Part shown: piece after piece, positions 21,740 through 33,579 of the stretch
Layout of the letters: every line of letters begins with the position of its first letter
How positions within the stretch are numbered: the first letter of the stretch is position 1
Assembly: GCA_949825025.1 (NCBI GenBank)
Contig: OX463778.1
Coordinates: forward strand, 7,455,142 to 7,519,141
Direction: 5' to 3'
DNA from: Siphlonurus alternatus
Lineage: Eukaryota > Arthropoda > Insecta > Ephemeroptera > Siphlonuridae
DNA length: 64,000 nucleotides
Made by a program: the position numbers and the translations under genes
Notes under the pieces: model-generated
Database searches by the model: none
Told to the model about the DNA's origin: nothing
What the model saw: only the letters and a program-made list of their open reading frames with translations

Positions 21740-22040
21740 TACAAGGATATTCCCCTATATGAGCTTGGAGCTCGAGGCGGGGTAGGGTAATGAGATGGGT
21801 AAAATTTAAAAGTTGATGCACTTGTGTGTGGTTCCCCAGTTACAGGCTTTGGACATCACTTTGGTCCATTGATAATAAGTAGAGGTGTCCGTCCTGACTG
21901 AGGTACGGTTCTCTCAGTCTCACCTCAGCGAATGCTACGATGCTTAACAGGCCGTGGCCACCATCCTTTTCCTCCCTTATCCTACCCATTACCTCGCCTT
22001 GAGCTCCAAGCTCATAGGGATGTATATGTATCCTTGTAAA
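21740..22040. mobile_element. Headless SINE body plus an inverted second tail
   Basis: The plus-strand body (TGGTTCCCCAG, CTTTGGACATCACTTTGG, GGCCGTGGCCACCATCC, TTATCCTACCCATTACC) ends with CGCCTTGAGCTCCAAGCTCA and ATCCTTGTAAAAA. Upstream, 21741-21800 is the same tail in reverse (ACAAGGATATTCCCC, TGAGCTTGGAGCTCGAGG), so two 3' ends face outward as an inverted pair. Confidence 0.7.
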
Positions 22041-22189
22041 AAAAAAATCACTATAATATATGTCTATATATAATAATAACAGTTATATATACAGGGCATA
22101 TGATATGTATTATTATAATTAACAAGGCAGTAGCAAGTGGGAAAATTTCCAAGGCAACTATATATATAATATATATATTAGTGTACATA

Positions 22190-22400
22190 CAGTCAAATTT
22201 ACGTAATATTCCCTCCGGAAGTAGCCGGAAGTATAAGGTTTCTGGTCTTCTTATTCATATTTCAGCGTTACAATATTTCACACATTGGTCATCAGTAATT
22301 TTACGTCAAATCACTCTGTAAAGTTTCAAAAGTGAAATACAAACAGAAGAGCTGCACACTTAACACTTCCGGCTACTTCCGGAGGGAGAATTAATTAAAT
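22190..22400. mobile_element. MITE family F, copy 2
   Basis: ACAGTCAAATTTACGTAATA, then TCCGGAAGTAGCCGGAAGT, mirrored by CACTTCCGGCTACTTCCGGA. The interior GTTTCAAAAGTGAAATACAA and CAGAAGAGCTGCA match 2302-2515. Confidence 0.7.
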
Positions 22401-22470
22401 TATATAATTTTACATATTATAATATTAAATTCCTTACTTTACAAGCTAAGTAACAACATATGTACAGTAT

Positions 22471-22612
22471 TACAGATCTTAGTTTACGTGTAGATTTGAC
22501 TGCGCGCGGCGATCGTCTTTTGCTTTTTTTATCCCAGCCAGAATAGGATGGCGACAGTCTGGAAAGCTAGCTAGACGCCATAGTGTCTACAGATATTCTA
22601 AGATCTGTAACA
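22471..22612. mobile_element. Short foldback near ACAGATCTTAG
   Basis: TTACAGATCTTAG at the left and CTAAGATCTGTAA at the right are inverted; the centre is GC-rich (GCGCGCGGCGATCG). Confidence 0.45.
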
Positions 22613-22704
22613 ATATACATATATTTATTTTATAAAAAAACAAACTGTCAAAAAGATCTATAGTCAAGTAGCAAAAAAAAAAAAAAAAAAAAAAAATTAA
22701 ATTG

Positions 22705-22945
22705 AACTTTGATGTTACAAATTTATAATTTTTTTCATGCATATGATTTGATTTTTAACAATGAGAAAAAGAAAGAGAAAATTGTTGAAATGAGCAAAAA
22801 ATAAAAAACATTTTTTACATTGTAAATTTTAAGTTAGAATTTTTTTTTTTTTTTTTTTTGCTTATTTAAACAATTTTCTCCTTTTTTTCTCATTGTTAAA
22901 AATCAAATCATATGCATGAAAAAAAATTATAAATTTGTAACATAT
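22705..22945. repeat. Long foldback with poly-A/T ends
   Basis: GTTACAAATTTATAATTTTT, CATGCATATGATTTGATTTT and AACAATGAGAAAAAG on the left return inverted on the right to TATAAATTTGTAAC. The spacer includes a poly-T run. Confidence 0.65.
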
Positions 22946-23189
22946 GATAGATTTCCTCTGTTTTAGAATTAATGAAAAGGACCGTCACTATTTTCCAATT
23001 AGTCTTAACAGAGGGTGCTTGAACGCGCGCCTGATGAGCCCCAAAAGTGTTAATATTTGCTCGGCAGTGTGACACTGTGAGACAAATGAATATCGGGATT
23101 ATTCATCACGTCTGGTAGCACGTGGGACCGTTCTAATGTGACGTCATCGACAAGGGATGTTTTAAAGCTGAACTTCAATTATTAGAGGC

Positions 23190-23410
23190 TGCTCGCAGAC
23201 AGCATCGCATCGTATGACTTCGCATCGTATGGTATCGTATGATAAAAATTTAGAACCGGTTCTAAATGAGAAACTTACGATGTCATACGTACCATACGAT
23301 ACCATGCGAAGCTGTGTGCGCGCGCATACCTGATCGCATAGTTTCTTATTTTTTTTATCAATTTTATCATACGCTGCGAAATCATGCGATTCTGCCTGCG
23401 ACTAGCCTTA
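23190..23410. mobile_element. TTAA-type MITE family D, copy 1
   Basis: TTAGAGGCTGCTCGCAGACA at the left and TGCCTGCGACTAGCCTTAT at the right; the middle contains ATTTAGAACCGGTTCTAAAT, a perfect palindrome shared with 51507-51715, plus several GTATCGTATG and CATACGATAC stretches. Confidence 0.65.
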
Positions 23411-23411
23411 T

Positions 23412-23612
23412 TCTACAAGGTTACACCCCTATGAGCTCGACGAGGTGGGGTAATTGATATAAAGGAGCAGGGAAAGGATGGTGGCCACTGGCCACGGCCT
23501 GCTATGTGTCAGCATTCGCTGAGCTGAGATTGAGGGAACCATGGAAAACCTCAGTCAGGACGGACACTTCTACTTTTTATCAATCAATGGACCAAAGTGA
23601 TGTCCAAAGAAT
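23412..23612 (-). mobile_element. Headless SINE body fragment
   Basis: Minus-strand copy: GGACATCACTTTGGTCC, CTGAGGTTTTCCATGGTTCC, GCTGACACATAGCAGGCCGT, then the tail TGAGCTCATAGGGGTGTAAC, CTTGTAG. Confidence 0.65.
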
Positions 23613-25034
23613 TAAATAAAATATGAATAAAAATAATTAAAATTGAGTTCTTATAAATCATAAAATAATTATATATTATTATATAATTATTGGAGGGGAT
23701 TCGAACGGCAAAAAATTTTATAATAAATTTAGCTCTTAATTAATAATATTAAAACTTTTTTTTATTATTTTTTTTTTCACATTTTTATTTACTTCTCTAT
23801 CCCTCCTATACTTTTCCGTTTCTCAAATAGTACTTGATCTCTGCTCTCTCTCTCTGGAAAAAAATAGCAACGTTGAATTTATGATTTAATGAGCATCTTA
23901 ATTAAGAGCAAGAGCTTGTCAAGTTCTGTACGTGCCATATCTAAAATTATATGTGCATCTATAAATTAAGATTGTAATAAATTAATTTAGTGTTCGTTCT
24001 CGTGGACTTATATAATTTTTAAGTACTATAAACATAATATAATTCTATACATTCATGTCAGTATATTATGCATGCAGTATTAGAAAACGGGGACCTATTA
24101 TAGTGAAAACATATGTTGAAATAAAAATAATATTATAATTAATTTTACAATAATTTCTTTTTGAAATACCTGTACCTATATTCTTGCAATGATGGCCATT
24201 CATTCCGGAAAATTAATGTTTTTAGCATTTTTAGCAATGCATACGCGCTAGTGTAATTTTCAGCTTGCTAAAAGTTAGATAAATAACACTTTTTGGAATA
24301 ATTAATGTAATATTTTATATTATTTTATATTATTTTATATATAATATATATAAACTAGTAGCTAGTCGAACAAAAATCATAAATCTAGATTTTATATTTA
24401 ATTTGTATATACTAGCTAGATTATATAATTATTTTTAATAATTTATTATTTTATCTTAAGTCGATCCATAAATTAACAAATATAAAACAATGACAAATAT
24501 TAGAATTAATTGTTATAATTATCGTGAATATGTTCATTTATTTAATAAAAATTTCCATTGCATTATTAATATAATTATATATCTTTGATCAGCACATTAA
24601 ATTGAGTCATAAATATTTTGACGTCGCGCGATCGTTTAAGTGATACGTATATATATCTGTTTATTGTATTGCATATAATAGCTTTAATTATCTTTTAAGA
24701 GGCTTCTATATCATCACATTGTATAGTCGATTGTACGACACGAACTTGAAAGAAGACTGAAAAGTATAATAGGCTTTTGAAGACCATCAAGTGGTTTTCA
24801 AGCAAACCCGCTTGTTTAATAAAAGTTTATAATTTTCTACTGTAGGTGTCAGCACTTGCGCTGTTAAAAAAATCCTTGAAGCCGAAGAAAATGAAATTTG
24901 TTCTGTTGAAGATTAAATAAATTGATTATTCTTTAGTTTTACATTGTTCAGTTATAGTTAAAGACGTATATGAGAATATATAGAATATATTTTACTTTTT
25001 TAGTGTTAGATTTGTGTTAAATATACAAATAATA
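23613..25034. other. AT-rich region upstream of the VWC gene
   Basis: No clear repeat family or exon. The 5'UTR and promoter of the VWC gene may lie in the last few hundred bases, but I see no defined initiator or TATA element that can be singled out. Confidence 0.35.
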
Positions 25035-25089
25035 ATGCATCATTCTTGGTTTATTTTACTTGGATTATGCTGCAGTGCGGGGGTGCTAG
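25035..25089 (+). CDS. VWC-domain secreted protein, exon 1 (signal peptide)
   Basis: ATG at 25035 opens a hydrophobic leader (MHHSWFILLGLCCSAGVL) typical of a signal peptide. The donor GTGGGT at 25090 leaves one base, G, which joins AT of exon 2 to make Asp. The following intron is only 70 bp (25090-25159) and ends in CTGTTTTTATAG. An alternative ATG within that intron could also read into exon 2 but lacks a leader of this quality. Confidence 0.7.
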
Positions 25090-25159
25090 GTGGGTTGTAT
25101 ATCATACAGGCTGACGCAGTGAAAAATGTCAACAATGCGGATATTTTCTGTTTTTATAG

Positions 25160-25308
25160 ATGCTATCGAGGAAGACTGCACTGATTTCCAGGGAAATGTG
25201 GTTCAACATGGATTACATTATGTTCCTGGACCCAGCGTCTGTTCCTACTGTGTTTGTTACCACGGCGAACCAATGTGGTGTAAAGCGATCTACTGCAATG
25301 GACCATAC
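25160..25308 (+). CDS. VWC-domain secreted protein, exon 2
   Basis: Encodes [18 protein letters not shown]... followed by [20 protein letters not shown], the CxxCxC...C...C pattern of the first half of a von Willebrand factor C (chordin-like) module. It ends in phase 0 at donor GTAAGA (25309). The family binds extracellular ligands, often BMP-type growth factors; ligand and role here are unknown. Confidence 0.8.
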
Positions 25309-26165
25309 GTAAGATTACCGGTAGCTAGCTTGTTTTTATTATTTACTCTTTAATAGCTTTTATAATTGTATTCAAAGCTTTTTGTATTGTAGCCCTCATT
25401 ATTAAGTATTATGCTTCTCCAAATTTAGGTTATGATTAGAATTTTGTTGCCTTCATTTTCATTCATGTTTCGCTGCAGTGTTAATTGACTAATTTCATGG
25501 AAAATTTAAATGAAGCTGCATTGGAAATCCAGTTTTATATTGATATAATGAAGGTGACAATATCATAATTCTAGTCTTAACTTTCAGCTTTCTTATTCAT
25601 AGCCTAAAAATATGGCAACTGTGTTTTATATGCACGGATACTGTATATTGATTTAAAAAGCAAAATTTTGGGTCGTAAGCATTTAGGCTATCAGCTATAA
25701 GCTTTGAATGCTAAAAAGGTCTATAATTTCGAGCTTTAACTCTGGACGCTTGCGTAAAGTAATTTCATATTTATTGATTGCGTAAATTGCAAAAATTATC
25801 ATCAGCTTTGACATCGTAATAACCTTGGCGTTATCTGCTTTAACAGCTCGTTATTTGGCCTCTTTGCTTTTTTTTTTGGGGTCAACGGTCTTCATACTGG
25901 CAGCAATCAAGAAGTCATCTTGCGGTCACCAAACATTTCAGCCAATCAGGGATCAATGTGGCATAGATCGTTGCGTGCGTACAGTACAGTACTGTATGTT
26001 AACTGAGATGGGTAAAAAGGTGCCATATGAACTGTATCATCTGTCATCCAGAATAACTAACAATTTGCCTTCACGATCAAGCTAAGAATAACCTGGTCTG
26101 TGGATATATAGCAGATAGATCATTATTCTAAACTAGGGATAAAACATAGACAAACTCAAGACAAA

Positions 26166-26475
26166 ATAGAGGCTTCAAGTTAATGTACGTACCTTGCGAT
26201 GCTCATTTGTGTCGCTAAGGTCCATCTTGCACTTAGGAATGAAGCAAAGCTAGTGCTTCTTTAACTTTTCTCGGTAATAAATTAAGTAAAAAATCTAAAT
26301 CTTGCATTATCCACTGTATTTTTCAGTTTGAACCAACGTTCCGTAAAGGAATTTTCCCTAAAAATTTTTCTTAGTGAAAAAAATAATTCACGTTTTTTTT
26401 TTTTTTTTTTTTTACATAGATTTAGATAGAACGGTGGGAATATCGAAATTTCAGCTGACTTGAAGCCTCTATTAA
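26166..26475. mobile_element. MITE family E, copy 2 (diverged interior)
   Basis: ATAGAGGCTTCAAGT and ACTTGAAGCCTCTATTA ends; the right subterminal TTTACATAGATTTAGATAG and GGTGGGAATA match the other copies, but the left half differs (GTACCTTGCGATGCTCATT). Confidence 0.65.
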
Positions 26476-26799
26476 CATTCTGTAATTTTGGAGCTGCAGT
26501 TCCAATACACAAAGAGATGCAGATTCATAATTTTAGGATACAGTATGTAATAAATCTAGCCATCCCCCCAAAAAGGAGAGCAATGTCTACAAACATAGCA
26601 AGGGTTTAGGCCATCCCGAGATGTATATACTGTAACTTTAAGCCGCCACAGTGCTTTTAAATTACACTAATGTTGGTGACTTGCTGTGATGTCATGACAA
26701 AATAAATAATCTTCTATATGATTTATACTTCTCTTGATTTTCTATTATTTTGCCCCCAAGATTTGTCATTTTAATTTGTCAATGATTCTGTCAGAAATA

Positions 26800-26965
26800 T
26801 TTCCTCAATTCTGAATGGTCACCTCAGAATTCAAATCACCTAACTACAAAAAATTATTGCAATTCTAAACCTTATCTCACTAGAACATAAGGGTCAAAGT
26901 TCCATCATTTTTTGTAGTTACGTGATTTGCATTTTGAGGTGACAAATATAAATTTCTCTTGTCCA
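26800..26965. repeat. Foldback repeat
   Basis: GTCACCTCAGAATTCAAATC, ACCTAACTACAAAAAAT and ACCTTAT on the left are mirrored by ATTTTTTGTAGTTACGTGAT and TTTGCATTTTGAGGTGAC. Confidence 0.6.
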
Positions 26966-27979
26966 AAAGTTTTATTTTCAGTGGTTCAAGAGTTCAGTTC
27001 AGGCTTTTTTTAGTTTTGTGACAATTCTTTCATCACTATAACCAGGACTTTAGTTTGCTGCACTTATTTAAGAGAGTGTTTTTATATATTCAAGTAGTAT
27101 GTAATTAGTAATATACAGTGTATGTGCTGTATAATTTGAAAATACTTCATTTTTAAATAAAGTCCTTACCTACATATTAAATGACAATATCACCAATGTT
27201 TCAGAAATTAGCATTACTTTTGTATACTGAACAGTAGTGAACTGTATAGAAGCAGTACCTTATTGTTTAAATGTTCATTTGAAGTTTGAGTGTCTGTGTC
27301 TTAGTTGAACTAACCCCTGAAAATATTTTGTTAAGGCTAGATAGTCTAGATACCTTAATAGTCCAACACATTTCAGATGGGAGATTGGTAAGCTCATCCC
27401 TTAGTTCAAAATTAAAAAAATAATATTGAATGAAATAAAATATCACCCTATTTAAACAATAAAGCATCAACAGTCATCTGTGCATGCACTTACAATGTAC
27501 ATTATATTTTATTTTCTGTGACGTCAATGTGTATCAGTAGTGCTTAGTCATCATTAGTGATTTAAGTTTTGGGTCATTTATGAAATCAAAGAATATCTTG
27601 TTTATGAATCCACCCTCCTCCCTCAACACAAGAAACAAAGCATCCCCCCCCCCCCTATTGTTTTTTTTTCTGCAGGTTGTAGAATAAAATAAAAATCTAT
27701 AAGGGGTTTGATTAAGGAGATTCTACCTACCAGCCCCTCCCCCTCCCATGCAGTTTGCCCCATGCAGAGTATCTTGAAAGCTATACCCCAGGAACCACCC
27801 CTTTATATAATTATGTTCTTGTATGCAGACTAGCTGTAGCAATATCAGTCTGCAGTTATATTATCTTAAACAAATACAGCCCTCTGTTTTGAATAACATT
27901 ACCCTCCAAATTTTTTTCAAGTAATTATATTACCCTAGCAGTTGTGAGGGAAGCAATTGTTCCTTTCCTCAATCTAAAC

Positions 27980-28112
27980 CCTCCTTATGGCCACAGCCTC
28001 CTCCTTTCTTATCCTAACCTCGTCATCCAGTTACCTTATCCCTCTCATCTAAAGGGTTGTCGGGCACCTGAAGGTGTATGAGCTCCAGGCTTTCCAGTCA
28101 GCTCTCCATCCC
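27980..28112 (+). mobile_element. SINE 3' tail fragment
   Basis: ATGGCCACAGCCTCCTCC, TTATCCTAACCTCGTCATC, TTACCTTATCC and GTATGAGCTCCAGGC echo the tail of the SINE body. Degenerate. Confidence 0.45.
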
Positions 28113-28205
28113 TGTCTATAGGTTCTACTCCTTGAGAAGACGAGCTAGACATATGGGAAAATAACTGAAAGGAAAAAAAAAAAATAATATATATATGTCA
28201 AGTTA

Positions 28206-28411
28206 AAACATTTATTTAATGAAAGAAAAGGACAGACAAGACCCATAAAAACACAAATTATCAAAAAGATGATAAATGCTATATTCAGAGGGGCCAGAGA
28301 AAAAGACTGCCAAAATTTTCTCTGGACCCTCTGAATATAGCATTTATCACCTTCAATAATTTGTGTTTTTATGGGTCTTGTCTGTCCTTTTCTTTCATTG
28401 AATAAATATCG
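28206..28411. mobile_element. Near-perfect foldback MITE
   Basis: AAACATTTATTTAATGAAAG, AAAAGGACAGACAAGACCCA, TAAAAACACAAATTAT and GATAAATGCTATATTCAGAG return inverted to CTTTCATTGAATAAATATCG. The arms are about 95 bp and almost identical. Confidence 0.75.
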
Positions 28412-28567
28412 TTTAGACGATTTTTCATTAATGAAAACAAATTAAAACATTGTTCATTCATAAGCCTCATTTTTGGTGCTTCTTAAGACAACATTTTTCA
28501 ATGAAGCTTGCAGTAAAATATCATACTGTAGTTTGTGCTAGTTGTGGAGCTTGTACTGTTCAATAAA

Positions 28568-28840
28568 ATAGAGGCTTCAAGTGTTCCGGGAAAATATTAT
28601 CCATAAGACACAATGTTAGAAAATTTAATTTTTTTTTTCAGTAATTATTAAAGCTATTAATTTAAAACCATCTCCTACCCCCCCATTTAGGGGTCTTTTG
28701 ATAATGAATCAACAACTTATTTTCCTCTAACAAAATTCTTTAATGCCGTAAATGCAGTTTGAGATTTTTTTTTTTTTTTACATATATTTGGATAGGAAGG
28801 TGGGAACAGAGCAAAATCAGCTGACTTGAAGCCTCTATTA
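28568..28840. mobile_element. MITE family E, uninterrupted copy
   Basis: ATAGAGGCTTCAAGTGTTCC start, AAACCATCTCCTACCCCCCC centre, GCTGACTTGAAGCCTCTAT end. It serves as the empty-site reference for the insertion at 985-1303. Confidence 0.75.
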
Positions 28841-29112
28841 TTGGCTACAGTATAATGTTGTGCAGTTGTTCTTAAGCAAGCTAAATTTCATAGATATTTA
28901 AAATCAAACTTTGAAATTTTATTTCTTAACTTCTATTCACTTTATTGAAAAAATACAGGATAATTTATATTATATTCCAAAAAAATTGGTAATTTTTTTT
29001 ACAATATTATGTTCTGTATTTAAATTCAAAAAATAAAAGCATTAGAATAAATGTTAATACAGTTCACAGAGTTTATTATATTACATTGAAAACTATTATA
29101 ATACCAGATTCA

Positions 29113-29431
29113 ATGGAGTATTGACCTCAAATTTTTTTATTGCACAAATGGATAGAGGTTGCAAAGTTATGCTCCCCTGATTTTTTTCAGATTTTTTAGA
29201 GCCCGGGAACTATTTTTAAAAAATTATTGAAAGTTCTTTTTGTGACGTCACGAGACGCCGCTCTTTAAGAAAAAGATAGGACTTGACGCCGCGTGACGTC
29301 ACAAAAAGGACTTTCAATAATTTTTTAAAAATACTTCCCGGGCTCTAAAAAATCTGAAAAAAATCAGGATAGCATAACTTTTCACGCTCTATCCATTTCT
29401 GCAATAAAAAAAATTGAGGACAATACTCCAT
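29113..29431. mobile_element. Family A foldback element, copy 5
   Basis: ATGGAGTATTGACCTCAAAT to the right end GACAATACTCCAT; core TGACGTCACGAGACGCCGC and CGTGACGTCACAAAAAGGAC. Arms nearly intact. Confidence 0.8.
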
Positions 29432-29703
29432 TGCAAAAGTACAGTATTAAAAATAATGGGTATGATTCTTGAAATACCAACTATATTGAGGCAAAAATGA
29501 CTAACTTGATTTGACACCAAACCTTTTGGTAATTTTTGCCATGACATCCTCAATATCCCCAGGTTTCTCACTAACCACTCAATAAATGTGGTTAGTAGAA
29601 AAACATGGATGTCTTCCTAGTCGTGAATCGCTCCCATTAAGTTTAATTCTGCAGGCATGTTCTTACATTGTTCTCGTTCTAATGTCTTGTTAACCCTCCA
29701 CAG

Positions 29704-29898
29704 GGCTGCAAAAACTGGCGCGTTCTTGAGCGTTGCTGTGAGTTTGAGTGCCTTGATGAACCTGCCCCCACCGGGCTCGATCTCTTAGTGACAGAACTTG
29801 AAATCCCCACCGCGAAGACTTCTGGTCAGACCTTCATAAGACCTTCCGTCTCCTGTCTAGCCCTTACTTTCGCAGCCTGTCTGATGGCTAGACACTGA
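29704..29898 (+). CDS. VWC-domain secreted protein, last coding exon
   Basis: Phase 0 acceptor CCTCCACAG. It encodes GCKNWRVLERCCEFECLDE, supplying the C...CCxxxC end of the VWC module, then a Thr/Pro-rich linker and a hydrophobic C-terminus (PSVSCLALTFAACLMA) before TGA. Joined with the two upstream exons the protein is about 132 aa. The hydrophobic tail could be a GPI-attachment signal; that is inference. A donor, AAG|GTGAGT, lies at 29908, ten bases after the stop, so the 3'UTR is probably spliced. Confidence 0.8.
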   Translation, partial: GCKNWRVLERCCEFECLDEPAPTGLDLLVTELEIPTAKTSGQTFIRPSVSCLALTFAACLMARH

Positions 29899-29931
29899 TC
29901 TATAAGGTGAGTGAGACATAAATAAATGACA

Positions 29932-30225
29932 ATGGAGTATCAACCTCAAATTTGTTTTATTACAGAAATGGATAGAGGGGATAACGTTATGCTACTCTGA
30001 TTTTTTTCCAGATTTTTTTAGAGTCCGGGAACTATTTTTAAAAAAACTTATTGAAAGTACAGAGAAAGTGACGCCTCTCTTAATAAAAGGATAGGACCTA
30101 AAAGAGGCGTGGGTTCAAACCTGACCTCGGCAAAACTTTTTAGCAACACTTCCTGGACTCTAATAAATCTGAAAAAATCAGAGTGGCACCATCTACCAAT
30201 TTTTGCAGTAAAAAATTTTGAAGTT
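29932..30225. mobile_element. Family A foldback element, copy 6
   Basis: AATGGAGTATCAACCTCAAA start, core AAGAGGCGTGGGTTCAAACC and CTGACCTCGGCAAAAC, right end with AAATCTGAAAAAATCAGAG. Belongs to the subfamily whose core has the TTCAAACC or TTCGAACCC motif. Confidence 0.7.
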
Positions 30226-30544
30226 GATTCTCTAATATCATGAGAAATTTTTTGAAAGTAGAAATTCTTTACTAGAACTTCTTCCGCTTGATGTAAGACG
30301 TACTTTCTCCCTTAAAGTGACTGATTTCTTTATATTGGCAGAACAAGGGAAATATTACTAAATTTTATCCATTATCTTTGTGATCCTCAGTAAATACATG
30401 GAAAAGCAACTGGATATTACTGATGGACCTAATAAGCTTAGTTAAAAGCTCTCTTTTCCCCTGTTTTTGTTTTTTCCATGCTATTTAGAAAAAAAATATA
30501 TTTCAATATGTTTTTACTAATCCTTGGAACAGTTTTAGTCTATT

Positions 30545-30700
30545 GACAAAAATTAGAGGTGTCCATCCTAACTGGGGTTTTCCATGGTTCCTTTACTCAC
30601 ACCTCAGTGAATACTGGGATTCATAACAAGCCATGGCTAACATCTTTTCCGTACCTGATTCCTATCTATTACCCCGCCTTTTTCAAGCTCATATTGCTGG
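30545..30700 (+). mobile_element. Headless SINE body fragment
   Basis: AGAGGTGTCCATCCTAACTG, GGTTTTCCATGGTTCC, CTCACACCTCAGTGAATACTG, AACAAGCCATGGCTAACATC, TATTACCCCGCC and CAAGCTCATATTGCTGGAAA. Confidence 0.6.
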
Positions 30701-30737
30701 AAAAAAAAATGCTAATGATCATAACACATCCAAGATG

Positions 30738-31073
30738 TTTAATAGAGCATCAACCTCATTTTTTTTATTGCAGAAATGGATAGAGGGTGCAAAGTTGTGC
30801 TACCCTGATTTTTTTTTTCAGATTTTTTAGAACCTGGAAACTATTTAAAAAAAAAAAATATTGAAAGTTCTTTTTGTGACATCACGAGACGCCACTCCTT
30901 AAGAAAAAGAAAAAGATAGGACTTGCCGCCCCTTGACGTCAGAAAAAGAACTTTCATTATTTTTTTTTTTAAAATACTTCCCGGTCTCTAAAAAATTTGA
31001 CAAAAATTAGGGTAGCATAACTTTACACGCTCTATCCATTTCTGCAATAAAAAAAAAATGAGGTTGATACTCC
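30738..31073. mobile_element. Family A foldback element, copy 7
   Basis: AATAGAGCATCAACCTCATT to ATGAGGTTGATACTCCATT; the core has CATCACGAGACGCCACTCC and TTGACGTCAGAAAAAG. Confidence 0.75.
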
Positions 31074-31136
31074 ATTGACCCCCCATCTCTAACAAGTACA
31101 GTAATTTCTATTCTCACACTCCCCTCTTTTTGGCAG

Positions 31137-31275
31137 GTGTGCCAGGCTGTGGCTCTCGTATGACTCCTGCCTCTCTTGTGCGCCACTCACCCTCTCACTG
31201 CTGTCGACAGAAGACTCGCCATCAAGTTGACGTGTCTTCTCGTCATCAGAGCTCGTGGTTCGTCATAACCAAAGG
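31137..31275 (+). other. Possible 3'UTR exon of the VWC gene
   Basis: GC-rich stretch after a good acceptor, CTCCCCTCTTTTTGGCAG (ends 31136). It would pair with the donor at 29908. No clear AATAAA defines its end, and frames in it are short, so it is likely untranslated. Confidence 0.4.
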
Positions 31276-31279
31276 TTAA

Positions 31280-33575
31280 TTTATTAGCGTAAATGCTTTG
31301 CACAGATAAAAATTTCTAATACTAATACTCATCTTCTTGCTTCTTTAGTAATGCAAGTATAAAAATTTAAATTAGATTTAACAGTGTAACGGAAGCATTG
31401 CAATCACATAAAAAAATAATAATAAGCTAGTTTACCAAACTAAAAATATATATTGGTACCTACGTGATAATATCTTAGTTTTAAATATGACTGATGATTG
31501 GTTATTCATCAAATTTTTCAGGAAAAAAATATAATAATAATGACAGCATGCATTTTTTAAATATAATTATTTCTAATATCACTTTTAATATTATAGATAA
31601 TTCATTGTATATAATATTAGTAATTTGCGTTACATATTTCTATGAAATATCATAATGCTCTTCTCACGTTATGACAATTTAAATGACACTAGCTATTTAT
31701 AAAAACAATTATCTCTAAAAAAAATGTACAGTCGAAAATAAATAATTTATCATGAGCATCTGTACATAAAAAAATCATAACTTTTTATATACTCATATAA
31801 ATTAATCTTTTTGTCTTTATAAAACTTCCAATTACTGTAAAATACACAATCACGAAGCTTTCTTACGACCATTGTGGTTTGTATATTCTAATATTTATCA
31901 CGCTCTTCAATCTCTATAATGTTAAATACACTCTCAAATATATGCTACAATACTTTTCGTTAAATCAACACTCTTACGTTTTGCTTCAAATTTACAAGAC
32001 TTTCTACGTAGTTGTATTTTTTAGAAAGAGGTTTGAGCTCTCCGTCCAAAATTATCAGAAACAGGAAATAATTATTTATTTGGCAGCTACTTAAGGTATA
32101 ACCTGAGAATTTGTCTGTCAAGGTCAAGAGGCGTGGCTATAGTGGCAACACTGTTTGCATTGGAATGAGCATAAATTTTTAGGAGGGGGTGGTGACAACA
32201 GTCCTTGAGAACGTTGCCACATTTCTCATCACATATAGGAAACGATCATCGCCACGGTTCAAAATATATGAAAACAATTCAGAAAAATAGTCTAAAAAAT
32301 TAGGTTTTAGTAAAAAAAAAAGTAAAAGAATCTGTTGTATAGTTTTTTTGCAATGCTAATTAACAAATTTAACATTGGAAGGATACAAAATTCTCATTTA
32401 AATAAATTAATTATAATTAAACCAACGGTTAAAAAATTCCGAAAAAAATCAGAGCTAATTTGACGATTGTTGTGAGTCCACCAAATTAATTTGAAGAAAA
32501 TCTGTTGTAGCGAATTTTTCGTCCAAATTTCTCAGGTTAAGCCTTAATAAGAAAATTTTGATAAGTTAAGAGATATCTGTTTCTGAACAATTTTGGACAC
32601 TAACAATATTTTCAATAATTTTTTAGAAAATTTTCCATTCATTGATAAATAGATATGCAAGAAAAATAAAGGGGAAAAAAAATCAAAAATAAGAAAAAAA
32701 AATGCAATAATATTAACTACTGTATTCATATTTTTGAAACTTGTATAATATAATACTAAAATAAAATATTTTAACTTCTCTATATTTATTGTATATTATA
32801 AACATATTTTAAAAAGAAATATGTTATTTAGTACTTTTGTAGATTTATTGTAAATAATAACTTTCTTTCTCTTACAAGAAATCTCTGGCTAAAATGCATA
32901 ATGACAATTAGGGGAAAAAATGACAATTTTTTGCCTCAAAATACAAAATTTTCAACTCCATTAATCTTATAACTTTCTCATAAAGTTCCTTTTTAAATTT
33001 GTTGGAGTTGTTTAAGTTTTATTTTGAGGTAGCTTATTTATGCTGCATATTATAAGAATTTACAATTTATAACATAACAGCATGCTTGGGTAGAAAAACA
33101 ATAATTAATAATCAAAATTTATTGCTTTATGCTTCTATGCATCAACTGTCTTCCCTTAATTAAATTATATCACATGCACCCAGGTTTGTGCAATTGTTAT
33201 TATATTGATTATAACGTGACAATATTGACTAACAGCGTTTACTGCAAACTGACTTATTGTCGCCTCAGAATATAAATGTCATATAAACCATGATGTTTTA
33301 TTGCAATTATAAACCTTATGCTGAATGTACATAAGGTCTATAATTGTCTCAAAACAGTTTTTTTTATGCAACACTGAGACAATGTTATGGCAAATGATAA
33401 GAAAAGGTTAAGATGACAAACAGCTTTTACTGTCCGGTGGTAAAAAGAATTAAGGAGAAAAGTTGGCAACCTTGCATGTTGTTAGATGTACAGTATATGC
33501 ATATTGCACTGAACTATACAGTATTGTCAGATATCTTTGTTAGTTCTTTTTACCATTAGGTGGTAATTAGTATTT
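31280..33575. other. AT-rich sequence, no gene seen
   Basis: Long stretch of AT-rich DNA. A small foldback (33290-33350; AATTATAAACCTTATG / CATAAGGTCTATAATT-like) is the only structure noted. Confidence 0.4.
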
Positions 33576-33579
33576 TTGG

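Larger units (their letters stand above)
25309..29703 (+). other. Intron 2 of the VWC gene
   Basis: 4.4 kb from GTAAGA to CCTCCACAG. It holds MITE family E copies, foldbacks, a SINE fragment and a family A element, described separately. 27600-27780 has C-rich homopolymer tracts. I see no further exon. Confidence 0.55.
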
